Made by a program: the position numbers and the translations under genes
Part shown: positions 9,292 through 18,368 of the stretch, in pieces
How the letters are laid out: the number at the start of each line of letters is the position of its first letter
How positions within the stretch are numbered: position 1 is the first letter of the stretch
The notes under the pieces: model-generated
Told to the model about the DNA's origin: nothing
Database searches by the model: none
Seen by the model: only the letters and a program-made list of their open reading frames with translations
Assembly (NCBI RefSeq): GCF_030733845.1
Contig: NZ_CP132311.1
Span: forward strand, 3,888,501 to 3,952,500
DNA: 64,000 bases
Direction: 5' to 3'
Origin: Shinella zoogloeoides
GTDB lineage: Bacteria > Pseudomonadota > Alphaproteobacteria > Rhizobiales > Rhizobiaceae

Positions 9292-9379
9292 TCACCAACT
9301 TCCCAGAGACGAAGAGCAAGGCCGCTGGCGGAAACGCCGGCGTGAAGTCATTTCGGCGTACCGTGCCGTCAACCGATTG

Positions 9380-9411
9380 TTAACCATGTACGTAAGGTGG
9401 CTATTAACCAT
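9380..9411 (+). promoter_or_regulatory. Two TTAACCAT motifs (possible CtrA sites) before cpaB
   Basis: Two exact TTAACCAT octamers at 9380-9387 and 9404-9411, 24 bases apart in the same direction, in the 180-base gap between cpaA and cpaB. TTAACCAT is the half-site form of the CtrA motif known from Caulobacter, where CtrA controls pilus genes. The regulatory link here is inferred, not shown. The 5' leader to the cpaB ATG is about 60 bases. Confidence 0.5.
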
Positions 9412-9471
9412 AATTACACCATTGCCGGTCAATGTGGGCGGATAGGCGAACCCGCAGCTCAGGGAAACCAC

Positions 9472-10287
9472 ATGAAACCGGCGCGAATCATCATTCTGGC
9501 AGTGGCCGTCGTTTCGGCGGGCGTCGCGGGGTTCCTTGCCCTGCAGATCGCCCGCGGCGGGGCAGTCTCGGTGATCGAGACCCAGACCGTCGTGGAGCGC
9601 GAACCCACCATCAACGTGCTCGTCGCCAAGGAAAGCCTGCCGGTCGGCGCGCGGCTCAATCCCGAAACGGTGGCCTGGGCGGCCTGGCCGCAAGGCTCCA
9701 TCGTCGAAGGCTTCATCACGGATCAGGCCCGGCCGGATGCGATCGAGACCCTGAATGGCGCCATCGCGCGCATGCCGATCTTCAACGGCGAGCCGATCCG
9801 CCAGGAGAAGATCGCCGATTCGTCCAATCGCATCATGTCGTCGCTCCTGCCTTCCGGCAAACGCGCCGTGGCGACGGAAATCTCGGTCGCCACCGGCGCC
9901 GGCGGCTTCATCCTGCCGAACGACCGCGTCGACGTGATCATGGTTCGCAAGGGTGAGGCCGGCGCCTATCTCACCGAGACCGTGCTGTCCAATGTGCGCG
10001 TTCTCGCCATCGACCAGCAGATCCAGGAAAACCCCGACGGTTCGAAGGCGGTGGTCGGCACCACCGCGACCCTTGAGCTCACGCCCGACCAGACCAAGGT
10101 GATGGCGGTCGCCCAGCAGATGGCCGAGCGCCTGTCGCTTGCGCTGCGCAGCGTCGCCGACGCCCAGGAGCCGGACACGGGCGCGGCCGATTACCTGCTC
10201 AGCGGCGGCGAGGGCCGACCGCAGGTTCAGGTGATCAAGACCGGTGCCATCGTCAATGGCGACACCCCTGCCGCAGCGCAGCAATGA
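9472..10287 (+). CDS. cpaB: Flp pilus assembly protein CpaB/RcpC
   Basis: A 271-residue protein with an N-terminal membrane anchor or signal (about residues 5-25), an SAF-type domain (VLVAKESLPVGARL through the RMPIFNGEPI segment) and an RcpC-like domain (VDVIMVRKGEAGAYLTETVL). It is a periplasmic component that helps assemble or gate the CpaC secretin. The ATG at 9472 has AGGGA upstream; the frame is open upstream but without support. It is the first gene of the cpaBCDEF-tadBC run, 14 bases before cpaC. Confidence 0.92.
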   Translation: MKPARIIILAVAVVSAGVAGFLALQIARGGAVSVIETQTVVEREPTINVLVAKESLPVGARLNPETVAWAAWPQGSIVEGFITDQARPDAIETLNGAIARMPIFNGEPIRQEKIADSSNRIMSSLLPSGKRAVATEISVATGAGGFILPNDRVDVIMVRKGEAGAYLTETVLSNVRVLAIDQQIQENPDGSKAVVGTTATLELTPDQTKVMAVAQQMAERLSLALRSVADAQEPDTGAADYLLSGGEGRPQVQVIKTGAIVNGDTPAAAQQ

Positions 10288-10301
10288 CCAGGAGCTGACC
10301 C

Positions 10302-11768
10302 GTGTTTGGAATCGCAAGGACTTTTCGGGCTTCTGTCGCCGGCGGGATCAGCTTCTGCCTGGCGGTTTCGGGCCTGCCTGCCGCCCTCGTCACCGGCGCG
10401 GCCGCCGAAGCGGCCTCCTCGTCGGTCATCCGCATTCAGGAAAGCGGCCCGGGCGCCCGCAAGGCCGTCAAGCTGGGCCTCAACAAGGCGCTCGTCATAG
10501 ACCTGCCGACCGATGCGCACGACATCCTCGTCGCCGATCCGGTGAAGGCCGATGCGGTCACGCGCACGTCGCGCCGCATCTATCTCTTCGGTAAGGAGGT
10601 CGGCCAGACCAACATCTTCGTCTTCGGCCCCAACGGCGAGGAGATCGTCAGCATCGACCTCAATGTCGAGCGCGACGTCAGCGGGCTGCAGGCGAACCTG
10701 CGCCGCTTCATTCCCGAATCCGACATCCAGGTCGAGATCATCTCCGACAACATCGTGCTGAGCGGTTCCGTGCGCACGCCGCAGGACGCCACCCAGGCCG
10801 TGAGCCTTGCTGAAATCTTCCTGAAGGGCGGCGAGGCGACGACCCGCACGGTCGTCTCGCAGGGCAACAATGGCGACGCGGCCATCTTCGGCGAGGGGCG
10901 CCAGCGCTCGCAGGTCGTCAACATGCTGCAGATCGCCGGCGAGGACCAGGTCACGCTGAAGGTGACGGTCGCGGAAATCCGCCGCGAAGTGCTCAAGCAG
11001 CTCGGCTTCGACAATACGTTCAGCCGCGTTGCCGGCGCCTCGGGCTCGAACCTCGATGTGCTGACCTTCAACGCCGCGTCCACCGGTCTCACCGGCACGA
11101 TCGCCGGCAACATCGGCAAGCTCGGCATCGAGGCCGCGTTGAGCGCGCTCGAGCAGGCGAAAGCGATCCGCACGCTGGCCGAGCCGACGCTGACGGCCGT
11201 CTCCGGCCAGTCGGCAACGTTCAACTCCGGCGGCGAGCGGCTCTATTCCGTTCCGGATGGCGACGGCGGCGTCCGGATCGAAACCTACCAGTACGGCATT
11301 TCGCTCGGCTTCACGCCGACCGTGCTGTCCTCGGGCCGCATCGGCCTGCGCATCCAGACCAAGGTTTCCGAGCCGGTGACATCGACGACCGGAACGGAAT
11401 ATCGCCGTCGTTCCGCCGAAACCGTCGTCGAACTGCCCTCGGGCGGCTCGATCGCGCTGGCGGGCCTCATCAACGACGACGTGGAGCAGACCATGTCGGG
11501 CACGCCGGTCGCCTCCAAGGTGCCGATCCTCGGCGCTCTCTTCCGCCAGAAGACCATCACCCGCAACGAGACGGAACTGGTGATCATCGCCACTCCCTAT
11601 CTCGTCAAGCCGGTGAACCGGAACGCGCTGGCGCGGCCGGACGACAATTTCAACCCGGCCAACGACGCGGCAAGCGTCTTCCTCGGCCAGGTGAACCAGA
11701 TCTACGGCAGGAAGAGCGCACTGCCGGCCCAGCGCTACGAAGGCAGCGTCGGGTTCATCTACAAATGA
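10302..11768 (+). CDS. cpaC: Outer-membrane secretin CpaC/RcpA
   Basis: Forms the outer-membrane channel for the Flp pilus. The 488-residue protein has a signal peptide (about residues 1-35), the pilus N-domain (DLPTDAHDILVADPVKADAV), a BON-like segment (VEIISDNIVLSGSV) and a C-terminal secretin domain ending near VPILGALFRQ and ELVIIATPYLV, the usual secretin tail. The start is GTG at 10302 with AGGAG seven bases before it. It is four-base coupled to cpaD if cpaD starts at 11765. Confidence 0.95.
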   Translation: MFGIARTFRASVAGGISFCLAVSGLPAALVTGAAAEAASSSVIRIQESGPGARKAVKLGLNKALVIDLPTDAHDILVADPVKADAVTRTSRRIYLFGKEVGQTNIFVFGPNGEEIVSIDLNVERDVSGLQANLRRFIPESDIQVEIISDNIVLSGSVRTPQDATQAVSLAEIFLKGGEATTRTVVSQGNNGDAAIFGEGRQRSQVVNMLQIAGEDQVTLKVTVAEIRREVLKQLGFDNTFSRVAGASGSNLDVLTFNAASTGLTGTIAGNIGKLGIEAALSALEQAKAIRTLAEPTLTAVSGQSATFNSGGERLYSVPDGDGGVRIETYQYGISLGFTPTVLSSGRIGLRIQTKVSEPVTSTTGTEYRRRSAETVVELPSGGSIALAGLINDDVEQTMSGTPVASKVPILGALFRQKTITRNETELVIIATPYLVKPVNRNALARPDDNFNPANDAASVFLGQVNQIYGRKSALPAQRYEGSVGFIYK

Positions 11769-12502
11769 TCGGGTGCGATGTGACGAAGGAACGGGCCCTG
11801 CCAATGGCAAACGAAATGCACACCACCGGAAAGAACGTTCGCGCCCGCCGCAACGTCACGCTCCTCGCGATGGCTGCCCTCGTCGCGCTCGCCTCGGGCT
11901 GCGCCAACGCGGACCGCACGACGACCGGCGCGCTGCCGGACGATTACCGCACGCGCCATCCCATCGTCGTCGGCGAGCAGGAGCGCACGATCGACATCCC
12001 GATCGCCACGGGCGCGACGCGGCTGACGCAGGGCCAGAGCGAGGTGATCGCCGGCTTCATCTCCGGCTATTCGACCGGTTCGTCCGGCACGTTCCGCATC
12101 ATCCTGCCGCGCGGCTCGCGCAACGACGCCGCGACCACGGTTGTCGGCCGGCAGATCCGCAAGATCGCCGCACGGCACGGCGTTCCCGCGAACAAGATGA
12201 TCGTCGAGAATTATTCCGCCGGCGAACCGGGCGAAGCGGCGCCGATCCGCCTCGCCTACTACGCCATCGCTGCCTCCACGCCGGCCTGCGGTCAGTGGCC
12301 CGACGATCTCGTGGTCAACACCTACGAGAACAAGAACTACTACAATTTCGGCTGCGCGACGCAGAACAACCTCGCTGCCCAGATCGCCGATCCGAACGAT
12401 CTTCTCGGCCCGCGCCGCATGACCCCGGCCGACGCCACCCAGCGCGGCAAGGCGCTCGAGCGCTACCGTGACGCCTATACCGAACTGAAGGAAATGGAAT
12501 GA
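11765..12502 (+). CDS. cpaD: Pilus assembly lipoprotein CpaD
   Basis: A 245-residue CpaD-family protein, probably an outer-membrane lipoprotein assisting the secretin. The lipobox is LASGC, with the lipidated cysteine about residue 39 of the longest form. CpaD-family marks include the tail with cysteines (STPACGQWP, NFGCATQNNLAAQIADPNDLLGPR). The start is uncertain: ATG 11765 overlaps the cpaC stop by four bases, whereas ATG 11804 gives a more normal signal peptide length. It lies between cpaC and cpaE. Confidence 0.9.
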   Translation: MIGCDVTKERALPMANEMHTTGKNVRARRNVTLLAMAALVALASGCANADRTTTGALPDDYRTRHPIVVGEQERTIDIPIATGATRLTQGQSEVIAGFISGYSTGSSGTFRIILPRGSRNDAATTVVGRQIRKIAARHGVPANKMIVENYSAGEPGEAAPIRLAYYAIAASTPACGQWPDDLVVNTYENKNYYNFGCATQNNLAAQIADPNDLLGPRRMTPADATQRGKALERYRDAYTELKEME

Positions 12503-12534
12503 TGCGCTTTCCCTCCAGCAAGGCCAGATAAGTC

Positions 12535-13821
12535 ATGAGCACGGTTGACTACACGTTCAGCAACGAGACCGCGCAGGACCATGCCGACGACACGGTCCGG
12601 CCGGCGGACATCGAGGCCGTGCGCCCACTGCCGCGCATTTCCGTGCATGCCTTCTGCGAGAGCGAGGCGATGCTGCGCACCATGGAGCGCTGCGGGCAGG
12701 ACCGGCGCATGGCCAAGGTCAGCCTTCGCATATCGAGCGCGAGCATCACGGCGGCCGCCAACATGTTCGCCTCCGCGCCGACACCGAACCTCCTGATCAT
12801 CGAGACCTCGACCGAGCCGCGCGGCATCATGGAAGAGCTTGCCCCGCTCGCCGAGGTCTGCGATCCCTCCACCAAGGTCATCGTCGTCGGGCGCTACAAC
12901 GACATTCCGCTCTACCGCGACCTCATCCGCAACGGCATTTCCGAATATATGGTCGGCCCCGTCGGCATGGCCGAGGTGCTGAACGCGATGGCGGCGATCT
13001 TCATCGATCCGGACGCCGAACCGCTCGGCCGCACCATCGCCTTCATCGGCGCCAAGGGCGGTTCGGGTTCCTCGACGATCGCGCACAATTGCGCCTTCGA
13101 CATTTCCAACCTGTTCCAGACCGAGGTCATCCTCGCCGATCTCGACCTGCCTTACGGTACGGCCAATATCGACTTCGACCAGGATCCGCCGCAGGGCATT
13201 TCCGAGGCGATCTATGCGCCGGAACGGCTCGACGAGGTCTTCCTCGACCGTCTTCTGACCAAATGCTCCGAGCATCTCTCGCTGCTGGCGGCCCCCTCCA
13301 TGCTCGACCGCGCCTATGATCTGGAGCGCGGCTCGTTCCAGCCGGTCATCGAAGTGCTTCAGCGCAGTGCGCCGGTGACGGTGCTCGATGTGCCGCATGC
13401 CTGGTCGGAATGGACGCGCACGCTGCTGTCCGAGGTGGACGAGCTGATCATCACGGCGGTGCCGGACCTTGCGAACCTGCGCAACGCCAAGAACATGCTC
13501 GACGCGCTGAAGAAGCTCAGGCCGAACGACAAGCCGCCGCACCTGATCCTCAACCAGGTCGGCATGCCGAAGCGTCCGGAAATCGCGCCCGGCGACTTCT
13601 GCGAACCGCTCGGCGTCGAGCCGGTCGCGATCATTCCCTTCGATGCGCAGCTCTTCGGCACGGCCGCCAACAGCGGCCGCATGATCGCCGAGATGGATCG
13701 CAAGTCGCCGACCGCCGAGACCTTCTCGCAGGTCGCCCATCTCGTGACGGGCCGCGCGACGGTGAAGAAACCCAAGAAGGCCGGGCTCGGCAAGATGCTG
13801 GGCCTCATCGGCCGCAAGTAG
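12535..13821 (+). CDS. cpaE: Pilus localization ATPase CpaE/TadZ
   Basis: A cytoplasmic MinD/ParA-like ATPase that places the pilus machine, usually at a cell pole. The 428 residues comprise a receiver-like N-terminal domain without a clear phospho-acceptor arrangement and a C-terminal ATPase with the deviant P-loop AKGGSGSST (about residues 170-178), ILADLDLPYGTANIDFD, and the conserved VPDLANLRNAKN stretch. A lysine-rich tail could contact membrane. It starts 32 bases after cpaD, and cpaF follows after 33 bases. Confidence 0.93.
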   Translation: MSTVDYTFSNETAQDHADDTVRPADIEAVRPLPRISVHAFCESEAMLRTMERCGQDRRMAKVSLRISSASITAAANMFASAPTPNLLIIETSTEPRGIMEELAPLAEVCDPSTKVIVVGRYNDIPLYRDLIRNGISEYMVGPVGMAEVLNAMAAIFIDPDAEPLGRTIAFIGAKGGSGSSTIAHNCAFDISNLFQTEVILADLDLPYGTANIDFDQDPPQGISEAIYAPERLDEVFLDRLLTKCSEHLSLLAAPSMLDRAYDLERGSFQPVIEVLQRSAPVTVLDVPHAWSEWTRTLLSEVDELIITAVPDLANLRNAKNMLDALKKLRPNDKPPHLILNQVGMPKRPEIAPGDFCEPLGVEPVAIIPFDAQLFGTAANSGRMIAEMDRKSPTAETFSQVAHLVTGRATVKKPKKAGLGKMLGLIGRK

Positions 13822-13854
13822 CCGCAAGCGGCGCAACAGACTGGATGACGTGGC

Positions 13855-15327
13855 ATGTTCGGCAAACGTGGCAATGAAGGTTTCGGCAAGAGCGGCACGA
13901 CGGGTCAGGTGACCCATGCCGTGCCTGCGGCCGCCACGACCCTGACGGCGGAGCGACCGGTCGCCGCCGCCCCGGCGCAGCCCGTGTTCGAGCCCGCCCC
14001 GCCGCCAGTGGCAGCGCCCGCCGCCGCTCCGCGCCGCCGCGTCGCCCGTACCGAGGATTATTACGACACGAAGAGCCAGGTCTTCTCCGCGCTCATCGAC
14101 ACGATCGACCTCTCGCAGCTCGCCAAACTCGACACGGAAAGCGCGCGCGAGGAAATCCGCGACATCGTCAACGACATCATCACGATCAAGAATTTCGCGA
14201 TGTCGATCTCCGAGCAGGAGGAACTGCTCGACGACATCTGCAACGACGTTCTGGGCTACGGTCCGCTGGAGCCGCTGCTGGCGCGCGACGACATCGCCGA
14301 CATCATGGTGAACGGCGCGGGCAAGACCTATATCGAAGTTGGCGGTAAGGTGCAGGAATCGGAGATCCGCTTCCGCGACAACGCCCAGCTCCTCTCCATC
14401 TGCCAGCGCATCGTCAGCCAGGTCGGCCGCCGCGTCGATGAATCGAGCCCGATCTGCGACGCGCGCCTGCCGGACGGTTCGCGCGTCAACGTCATCGCTC
14501 CGCCGCTCGCCATCGACGGCACCGCGCTCACCATCCGCAAGTTCAAGAAGGACAAGCTGACGCTCGACCAGCTCGTCCGCTTCGGCTCGATCACGCCGGA
14601 AGGAGCCGCACTCCTCCAGATCATCGGGCGCGTTCGCTGCAACCTCGTCATTTCCGGCGGCACCGGCTCGGGCAAGACCACGCTGCTCAACTGCCTGACC
14701 AACTATATCGACCGGGACGAACGGGTCATCACCTGCGAGGACTCGGCGGAACTCCAGCTCCAGCAGCCGCATGTCGTGCGCCTCGAAACCCGCCCGCCGA
14801 ACATCGAGGGCGAGGGCGAGATCACCATGCGCGATCTCATCAAGAACTGCCTGCGCATGCGCCCCGAACGCATCATCGTCGGCGAAGTGCGCGGACCGGA
14901 GGTCTTCGACCTTCTCCAGGCGATGAACACCGGCCATGACGGCTCGATGGGCACGATCCACGCCAACACGCCGCGCGAATGCCTCTCGCGTATGGAATCG
15001 ATGATCGCCATGGGCGGCTACACGCTTCCCGCCAAGACGGTGCGCGAGATCATCGCCGGCTCCATCGACGTCATCATCCAGGCCTCGCGCCTGCGCGACG
15101 GCTCGCGCCGCATCACCCACATCACCGAAGTGATCGGCATGGAAGGCGACGTCATCGTCACGCAGGACCTGATGCGCTTCGAACTGCAGGGTGAAGATGC
15201 CAATGGCCGCATCATCGGCCAGCACAAGGGCACCGGCATCGGCAAGCCACATTTCTGGGATCGCGCACGCTATTTCAACGAGGACAAGCGCCTGGCGGCA
15301 ACGCTCGACGCCATGGAGAAGCCGTAA
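13855..15327 (+). CDS. cpaF: Pilus assembly ATPase CpaF/TadA
   Basis: The hexameric secretion ATPase powering pilus extension, acting at the inner membrane with TadB/TadC. The 490 residues include an Ala/Pro-rich linker (about residues 20-65), an N-terminal coupling domain and a VirB11/GspE-like motor with Walker [10 protein letters not shown] (about residues 267-275), the [22 protein letters not shown]sp-box region and [15 protein letters not shown] (Walker B), then [15 protein letters not shown] (His box). This is a complete family pattern. Confidence 0.96.
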   Translation: MFGKRGNEGFGKSGTTGQVTHAVPAAATTLTAERPVAAAPAQPVFEPAPPPVAAPAAAPRRRVARTEDYYDTKSQVFSALIDTIDLSQLAKLDTESAREEIRDIVNDIITIKNFAMSISEQEELLDDICNDVLGYGPLEPLLARDDIADIMVNGAGKTYIEVGGKVQESEIRFRDNAQLLSICQRIVSQVGRRVDESSPICDARLPDGSRVNVIAPPLAIDGTALTIRKFKKDKLTLDQLVRFGSITPEGAALLQIIGRVRCNLVISGGTGSGKTTLLNCLTNYIDRDERVITCEDSAELQLQQPHVVRLETRPPNIEGEGEITMRDLIKNCLRMRPERIIVGEVRGPEVFDLLQAMNTGHDGSMGTIHANTPRECLSRMESMIAMGGYTLPAKTVREIIAGSIDVIIQASRLRDGSRRITHITEVIGMEGDVIVTQDLMRFELQGEDANGRIIGQHKGTGIGKPHFWDRARYFNEDKRLAATLDAMEKP

Positions 15328-15345
15328 GGGGCAGGCGGAACGCGG

Positions 15346-16356
15346 ATGTTCGGACTGGATATCAACATCGTGGCGATCTTCGCCCTGGCGGTCCTTTCCA
15401 CCGCCGGTCTCGCCTATGGCCTGCTCTTCTCGCGCATCGAGACCGAGAAGAAGACGGAAAGCCGCGTTCGCCGGGTGCAGGCCGCCGAGACCGACCATAG
15501 CAAGGCCAAGGCAGCGCGCGACCGCATGCAGGAGCTCTCCAAGCGCCGCAAGTCGGTGCAGGATTCGCTGAAGGACCTGGAAAAGAAGCAGCAGGAGCAG
15601 ACCAAGCGCGTCGCCACCACGCTGAAGGCGAAGCTTGTCCAGGCCGGCCTTACGATCACGCCGTCGAAATTCTACATGTTCAGCGCGGTCTTCGGCCTTT
15701 TCGCCTTCGTGCTGGCGCTTCTCGGCGGGATCGGCCTTCTGGTCGCGTTCGGCATCGCCTTCATTGCCGCCGCGGGCCTGCCGCGCTGGTTCCTCGGTTT
15801 CCTCGTCAAACGCCGGCTGAACAAGTTCCTCGAGGAGTTCCCGAATTCGCTCGACGTCATGGTGCGGTCCATCAAGTCGGGCCTGCCGCTGACGGACGCT
15901 CTCCGGCTGATCGCCGCCGAGGGCCAGGAGCCGGTGAAGACGGAGTTCCGCAAGGTGGTCGAAGCCCAGCAGGTCGGCCTCAGCGTGCCGGAAGCCTGCG
16001 CGCGCATGTTCACCAACATCCCGCTGCAGGAAGTCAACTTCTTCGCGATCGTCATCGCCATTCAGAGTCAGGCGGGCGGCAACCTGTCCGAGGCGCTCGG
16101 CAACCTTTCGCGCGTGCTGCGCGAACGCCGCAAGATGCGCGCCAAGGTCAACGCGCTCTCGATGGAGGCCAAGGCCTCGGCGGTGATCATCGGCGCGCTG
16201 CCGTTCATTGTGGCGCTGCTCGTCTACCTGACGTCGCCGGAATACATCATGATCCTGTTCCAGGATTCGCGCGGCCATCTCATTCTCGGCATTTCGGCCG
16301 TCTGGATGTCCGTCGGCATCTTCGTGATGCGCAACATGATCAACTTCGACATCTAG
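15346..16356 (+). CDS. tadB: Pilus assembly membrane protein TadB
   Basis: A 336-residue inner-membrane platform protein with one GspF domain. There is an N-terminal membrane segment, a charged coiled-coil-like stretch (about residues 35-95, Lys/Glu/Gln rich), two central membrane segments, the GspF region (FPNSLDVMVRSIKSGLPLTDALRLIA; AIQSQAGGNLSEALGNLSRVLRER) and a C-terminal membrane segment. It lies 18 bases after cpaF and 12 before tadC, and partners with TadC under the CpaF motor. Confidence 0.94.
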   Translation: MFGLDINIVAIFALAVLSTAGLAYGLLFSRIETEKKTESRVRRVQAAETDHSKAKAARDRMQELSKRRKSVQDSLKDLEKKQQEQTKRVATTLKAKLVQAGLTITPSKFYMFSAVFGLFAFVLALLGGIGLLVAFGIAFIAAAGLPRWFLGFLVKRRLNKFLEEFPNSLDVMVRSIKSGLPLTDALRLIAAEGQEPVKTEFRKVVEAQQVGLSVPEACARMFTNIPLQEVNFFAIVIAIQSQAGGNLSEALGNLSRVLRERRKMRAKVNALSMEAKASAVIIGALPFIVALLVYLTSPEYIMILFQDSRGHLILGISAVWMSVGIFVMRNMINFDI

Positions 16357-16368
16357 GGGCAGACAACC

Positions 16369-17343
16369 ATGGTCGCCATGCTCACCGATCCGGCCGTCCT
16401 GCTTCCCGCCTTCGTGATGATCGCGCTGCTGGCCACCTTCTATACGCTGGCGGCGCCCTATTTCGAGCGCGGCGATCTCGAAAAGCGCATGAAGGCCGTG
16501 GCGCTGGAGCGCGAGCAGATGCGCGCCCGTGAGCGTGCCCGCCTCAACGCGGAAGCCGCCCAGAGCAAGGCCTCGCTGCGCGCGCAGCACAACACGCCCG
16601 TGCGCCAGGTGGTCGACAGGCTGAACCTGCGCGAGGCGCTGGTCGACGCCAATACGATGAACCGGCTGCGGCAGGCCGGCTACCGCTCGCAGAACGCGCT
16701 CAACGTCTTCCTGTTCGCGCGCTTCGTGCTGCCCTTCGTCTTCTTGGCTGTGGCCGCCTTCTACATCTTCTACCTCGGCTTTCTCGGCGACAAGCCGCTG
16801 CCGATGCGCATTCTCGCGACGATCGCTGCCGCCTATCTCGGCTTCTACGCGCCCAATATCTTCATCTCCAACAAGGTGACGAAGCGGCAGAAATCGATCC
16901 GCCGGGCCTGGCCGGATGCGCTCGACCTCATGCTGATCTGCGTGGAATCGGGTATTTCCATCGAAGTCGCCTTCAAGCGCGTGGCGGACGAAATCGCCAT
17001 GGCCTCGCCCGAGCTTGCCGAGGAACTGGTTCTCACCACGGCGGAACTCTCCTTCCTGCAGGAACGCCGCCAGGCCTATGAGAACCTCGGCACGCGCATC
17101 GGGCTCGACACGGTCAAGTCGGTGACGCAGGCGCTCATCCAGGCGGAACGCTATGGCACGCCGCTCGCCCAGGCGCTGCGCGTGCTGGCGCAGGAATGCC
17201 GCGACCAGCGCATGAACGAGGCGGAGAAGAAGGCGGCAGCCCTGCCGCCGAAGCTGACCGTGCCGATGATCCTGTTCTTCCTGCCCGTGCTGATCGCTGT
17301 CATCCTCGGCCCGGCCGGTATCCAGGTCGCCGACACGTTCTGA
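16369..17343 (+). CDS. tadC: Pilus assembly membrane protein TadC
   Basis: A 324-residue paralogue of TadB with the same plan: an N-terminal membrane segment, a charged region, two membrane segments near residues 115-160, a GspF domain (WPDALDLMLICVESGISIEVAFKRVADE) and a final membrane segment (MILFFLPVLIAVILGPAGIQ). AGGGG stands just before the ATG at 16369; an in-frame ATG three codons later is an alternative. It is the last gene of the plus-strand pilus operon, ended by the terminator at 17364-17396. Confidence 0.94.
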   Translation: MVAMLTDPAVLLPAFVMIALLATFYTLAAPYFERGDLEKRMKAVALEREQMRARERARLNAEAAQSKASLRAQHNTPVRQVVDRLNLREALVDANTMNRLRQAGYRSQNALNVFLFARFVLPFVFLAVAAFYIFYLGFLGDKPLPMRILATIAAAYLGFYAPNIFISNKVTKRQKSIRRAWPDALDLMLICVESGISIEVAFKRVADEIAMASPELAEELVLTTAELSFLQERRQAYENLGTRIGLDTVKSVTQALIQAERYGTPLAQALRVLAQECRDQRMNEAEKKAAALPPKLTVPMILFFLPVLIAVILGPAGIQVADTF

Positions 17344-17363
17344 CCGTACCGGCCGAACACGAT

Positions 17364-17396
17364 AAAACGCCCCGGTCGATGCTGTCGACCGGGGCG
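17364..17396. terminator. Strong hairpin between convergent tadC and tadD
   Basis: A perfect 12-bp inverted repeat CGCCCCGGTCGA / TCGACCGGGGCG (17368-17379, 17385-17396) with a five-base loop. On the minus strand it is followed by TTTT, so it is an intrinsic terminator for tadD; on the plus strand it has no U-tract but may still stall transcription from tadC. Confidence 0.8.
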
Positions 17397-17422
17397 TCGG
17401 CGTCTTGGGAGGGACGCTGGGA

Positions 17423-18232
17423 TCAGTTGGTGTTGCCGCTGTCGTCGGCAGCGAGCTTCTTCCAGGCATTCTGCTGGGTCAGCATCGAGCGCAGATAGGC
17501 GACGTTGGCTTCGGCCTGCCCGGCGGTCAGTTCCTGACGGGCGATGGTCTCCGCCTCCTGGAACCGGCCCTGCAGGCCGACGGCGAGCGCAAGGTTCTGG
17601 CGCACGCTGCTGTCGGCGCCGGGCTGTGAGGCAGCCGAGCGCAAATAGGTTTCGGCAGTCTTCAGGTCGCGGGCCAGCACATAGGACATGCCGAGATTGG
17701 AAAGGATCGAGGATTCGTTCGGCTGGATATCCAGCGCCTCGCGGTAGCGCTGGCGCGCCTCGGCGGAGCGGCCGAGCTGGTCGAGGATCGCCCCTTCCGC
17801 CGATTTCAGCCGCCAGTCGGGCCTGTCGGGCGTCTGGGCGCGCAGGATCGTGTTCAGCGCCTGTTCGAGCTGGCCGGCGGCGGCTTGCGCCTTGCCGTAG
17901 GCGGCGAGCACTTCGCGGTTGTTCGGGTTGCTGATGGCGACCTGCTGCATGACCGCGAGCGCCTGCTCGTTGCGCCCGTTCATGCGCAGCACATTGGCAT
18001 AGTTGATGCCGGTCGCCGCATCCTTCGGGTTCTTCTCGTAGGCCTGGCCGATGCTGTCGGCCGCGTTGCGCAGTTCGCTGGCGTTCATTTCGCCGACCGG
18101 CTTGCCGGTGCGGGCGATGGAGCCGGTAGTGATGTTGCTCTTGCCCGCACAGCCCGCCACCGCGACGCCGATGGCAAGGAGCGCCGCTCCCCGCAGGAGC
18201 CGTAAGCGAACTGACGTAACGGAAGCGGCCAT
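17423..18232 (-). CDS. tadD: TPR lipoprotein TadD
   Basis: A 269-residue lipoprotein with lipobox VAVAGC (cysteine about residue 26) and a series of tetratricopeptide repeats from about residue 55 to 245 (for example AATGINYANVLRMNGRNEQA, EVLAAYGKAQAAAGQLEQA, SSILSNLGMSYVLARDLKTA). TadD is a pilotin-like helper for the Tad secretin. The start at 18232 gives a normal lipoprotein leader; the open frame continues 24 codons upstream but includes improbable arginine-rich residues. It is convergent with the main tad operon. Confidence 0.9.
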   Translation of the reverse strand: MAASVTSVRLRLLRGAALLAIGVAVAGCAGKSNITTGSIARTGKPVGEMNASELRNAADSIGQAYEKNPKDAATGINYANVLRMNGRNEQALAVMQQVAISNPNNREVLAAYGKAQAAAGQLEQALNTILRAQTPDRPDWRLKSAEGAILDQLGRSAEARQRYREALDIQPNESSILSNLGMSYVLARDLKTAETYLRSAASQPGADSSVRQNLALAVGLQGRFQEAETIARQELTAGQAEANVAYLRSMLTQQNAWKKLAADDSGNTN

Positions 18233-18308
18233 GATAAAGTCCCCGAAGCGATTTCCGCATCTCGCGGCGGTTAAGGAATCACGCCGCAATCTCCGCTCCA
18301 GCAATAAT

Positions 18309-18324
18309 CTGTTAACCCTAACAG
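18309..18324. promoter_or_regulatory. Inverted repeat in the tadD/aminopeptidase divergent promoter region
   Basis: Perfect palindrome CTGTTA-ACCC-TAACAG in the 136-base gap between the divergent starts of tadD (18232) and the aminopeptidase (18369), followed by another TTAA at 18329-18332. The TTAACC core resembles the motifs upstream of cpaB. It could be an operator, but no binding protein can be named. Confidence 0.4.
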
Positions 18325-18368
18325 AGTGTTAATCGCCTGATTCCGAAGCTCCCTCCAAAGGTTCCGCC

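Noticed and set aside
12475..17469. A 1664-codon open frame on the minus strand across the whole cpaE-tadC region
   Set aside because: It is antisense to five clear pilus genes. Its translation is a repetitive mix of Asp, Glu, His, Arg, Gly and Ala without domains, the usual by-product of high G+C codon use.
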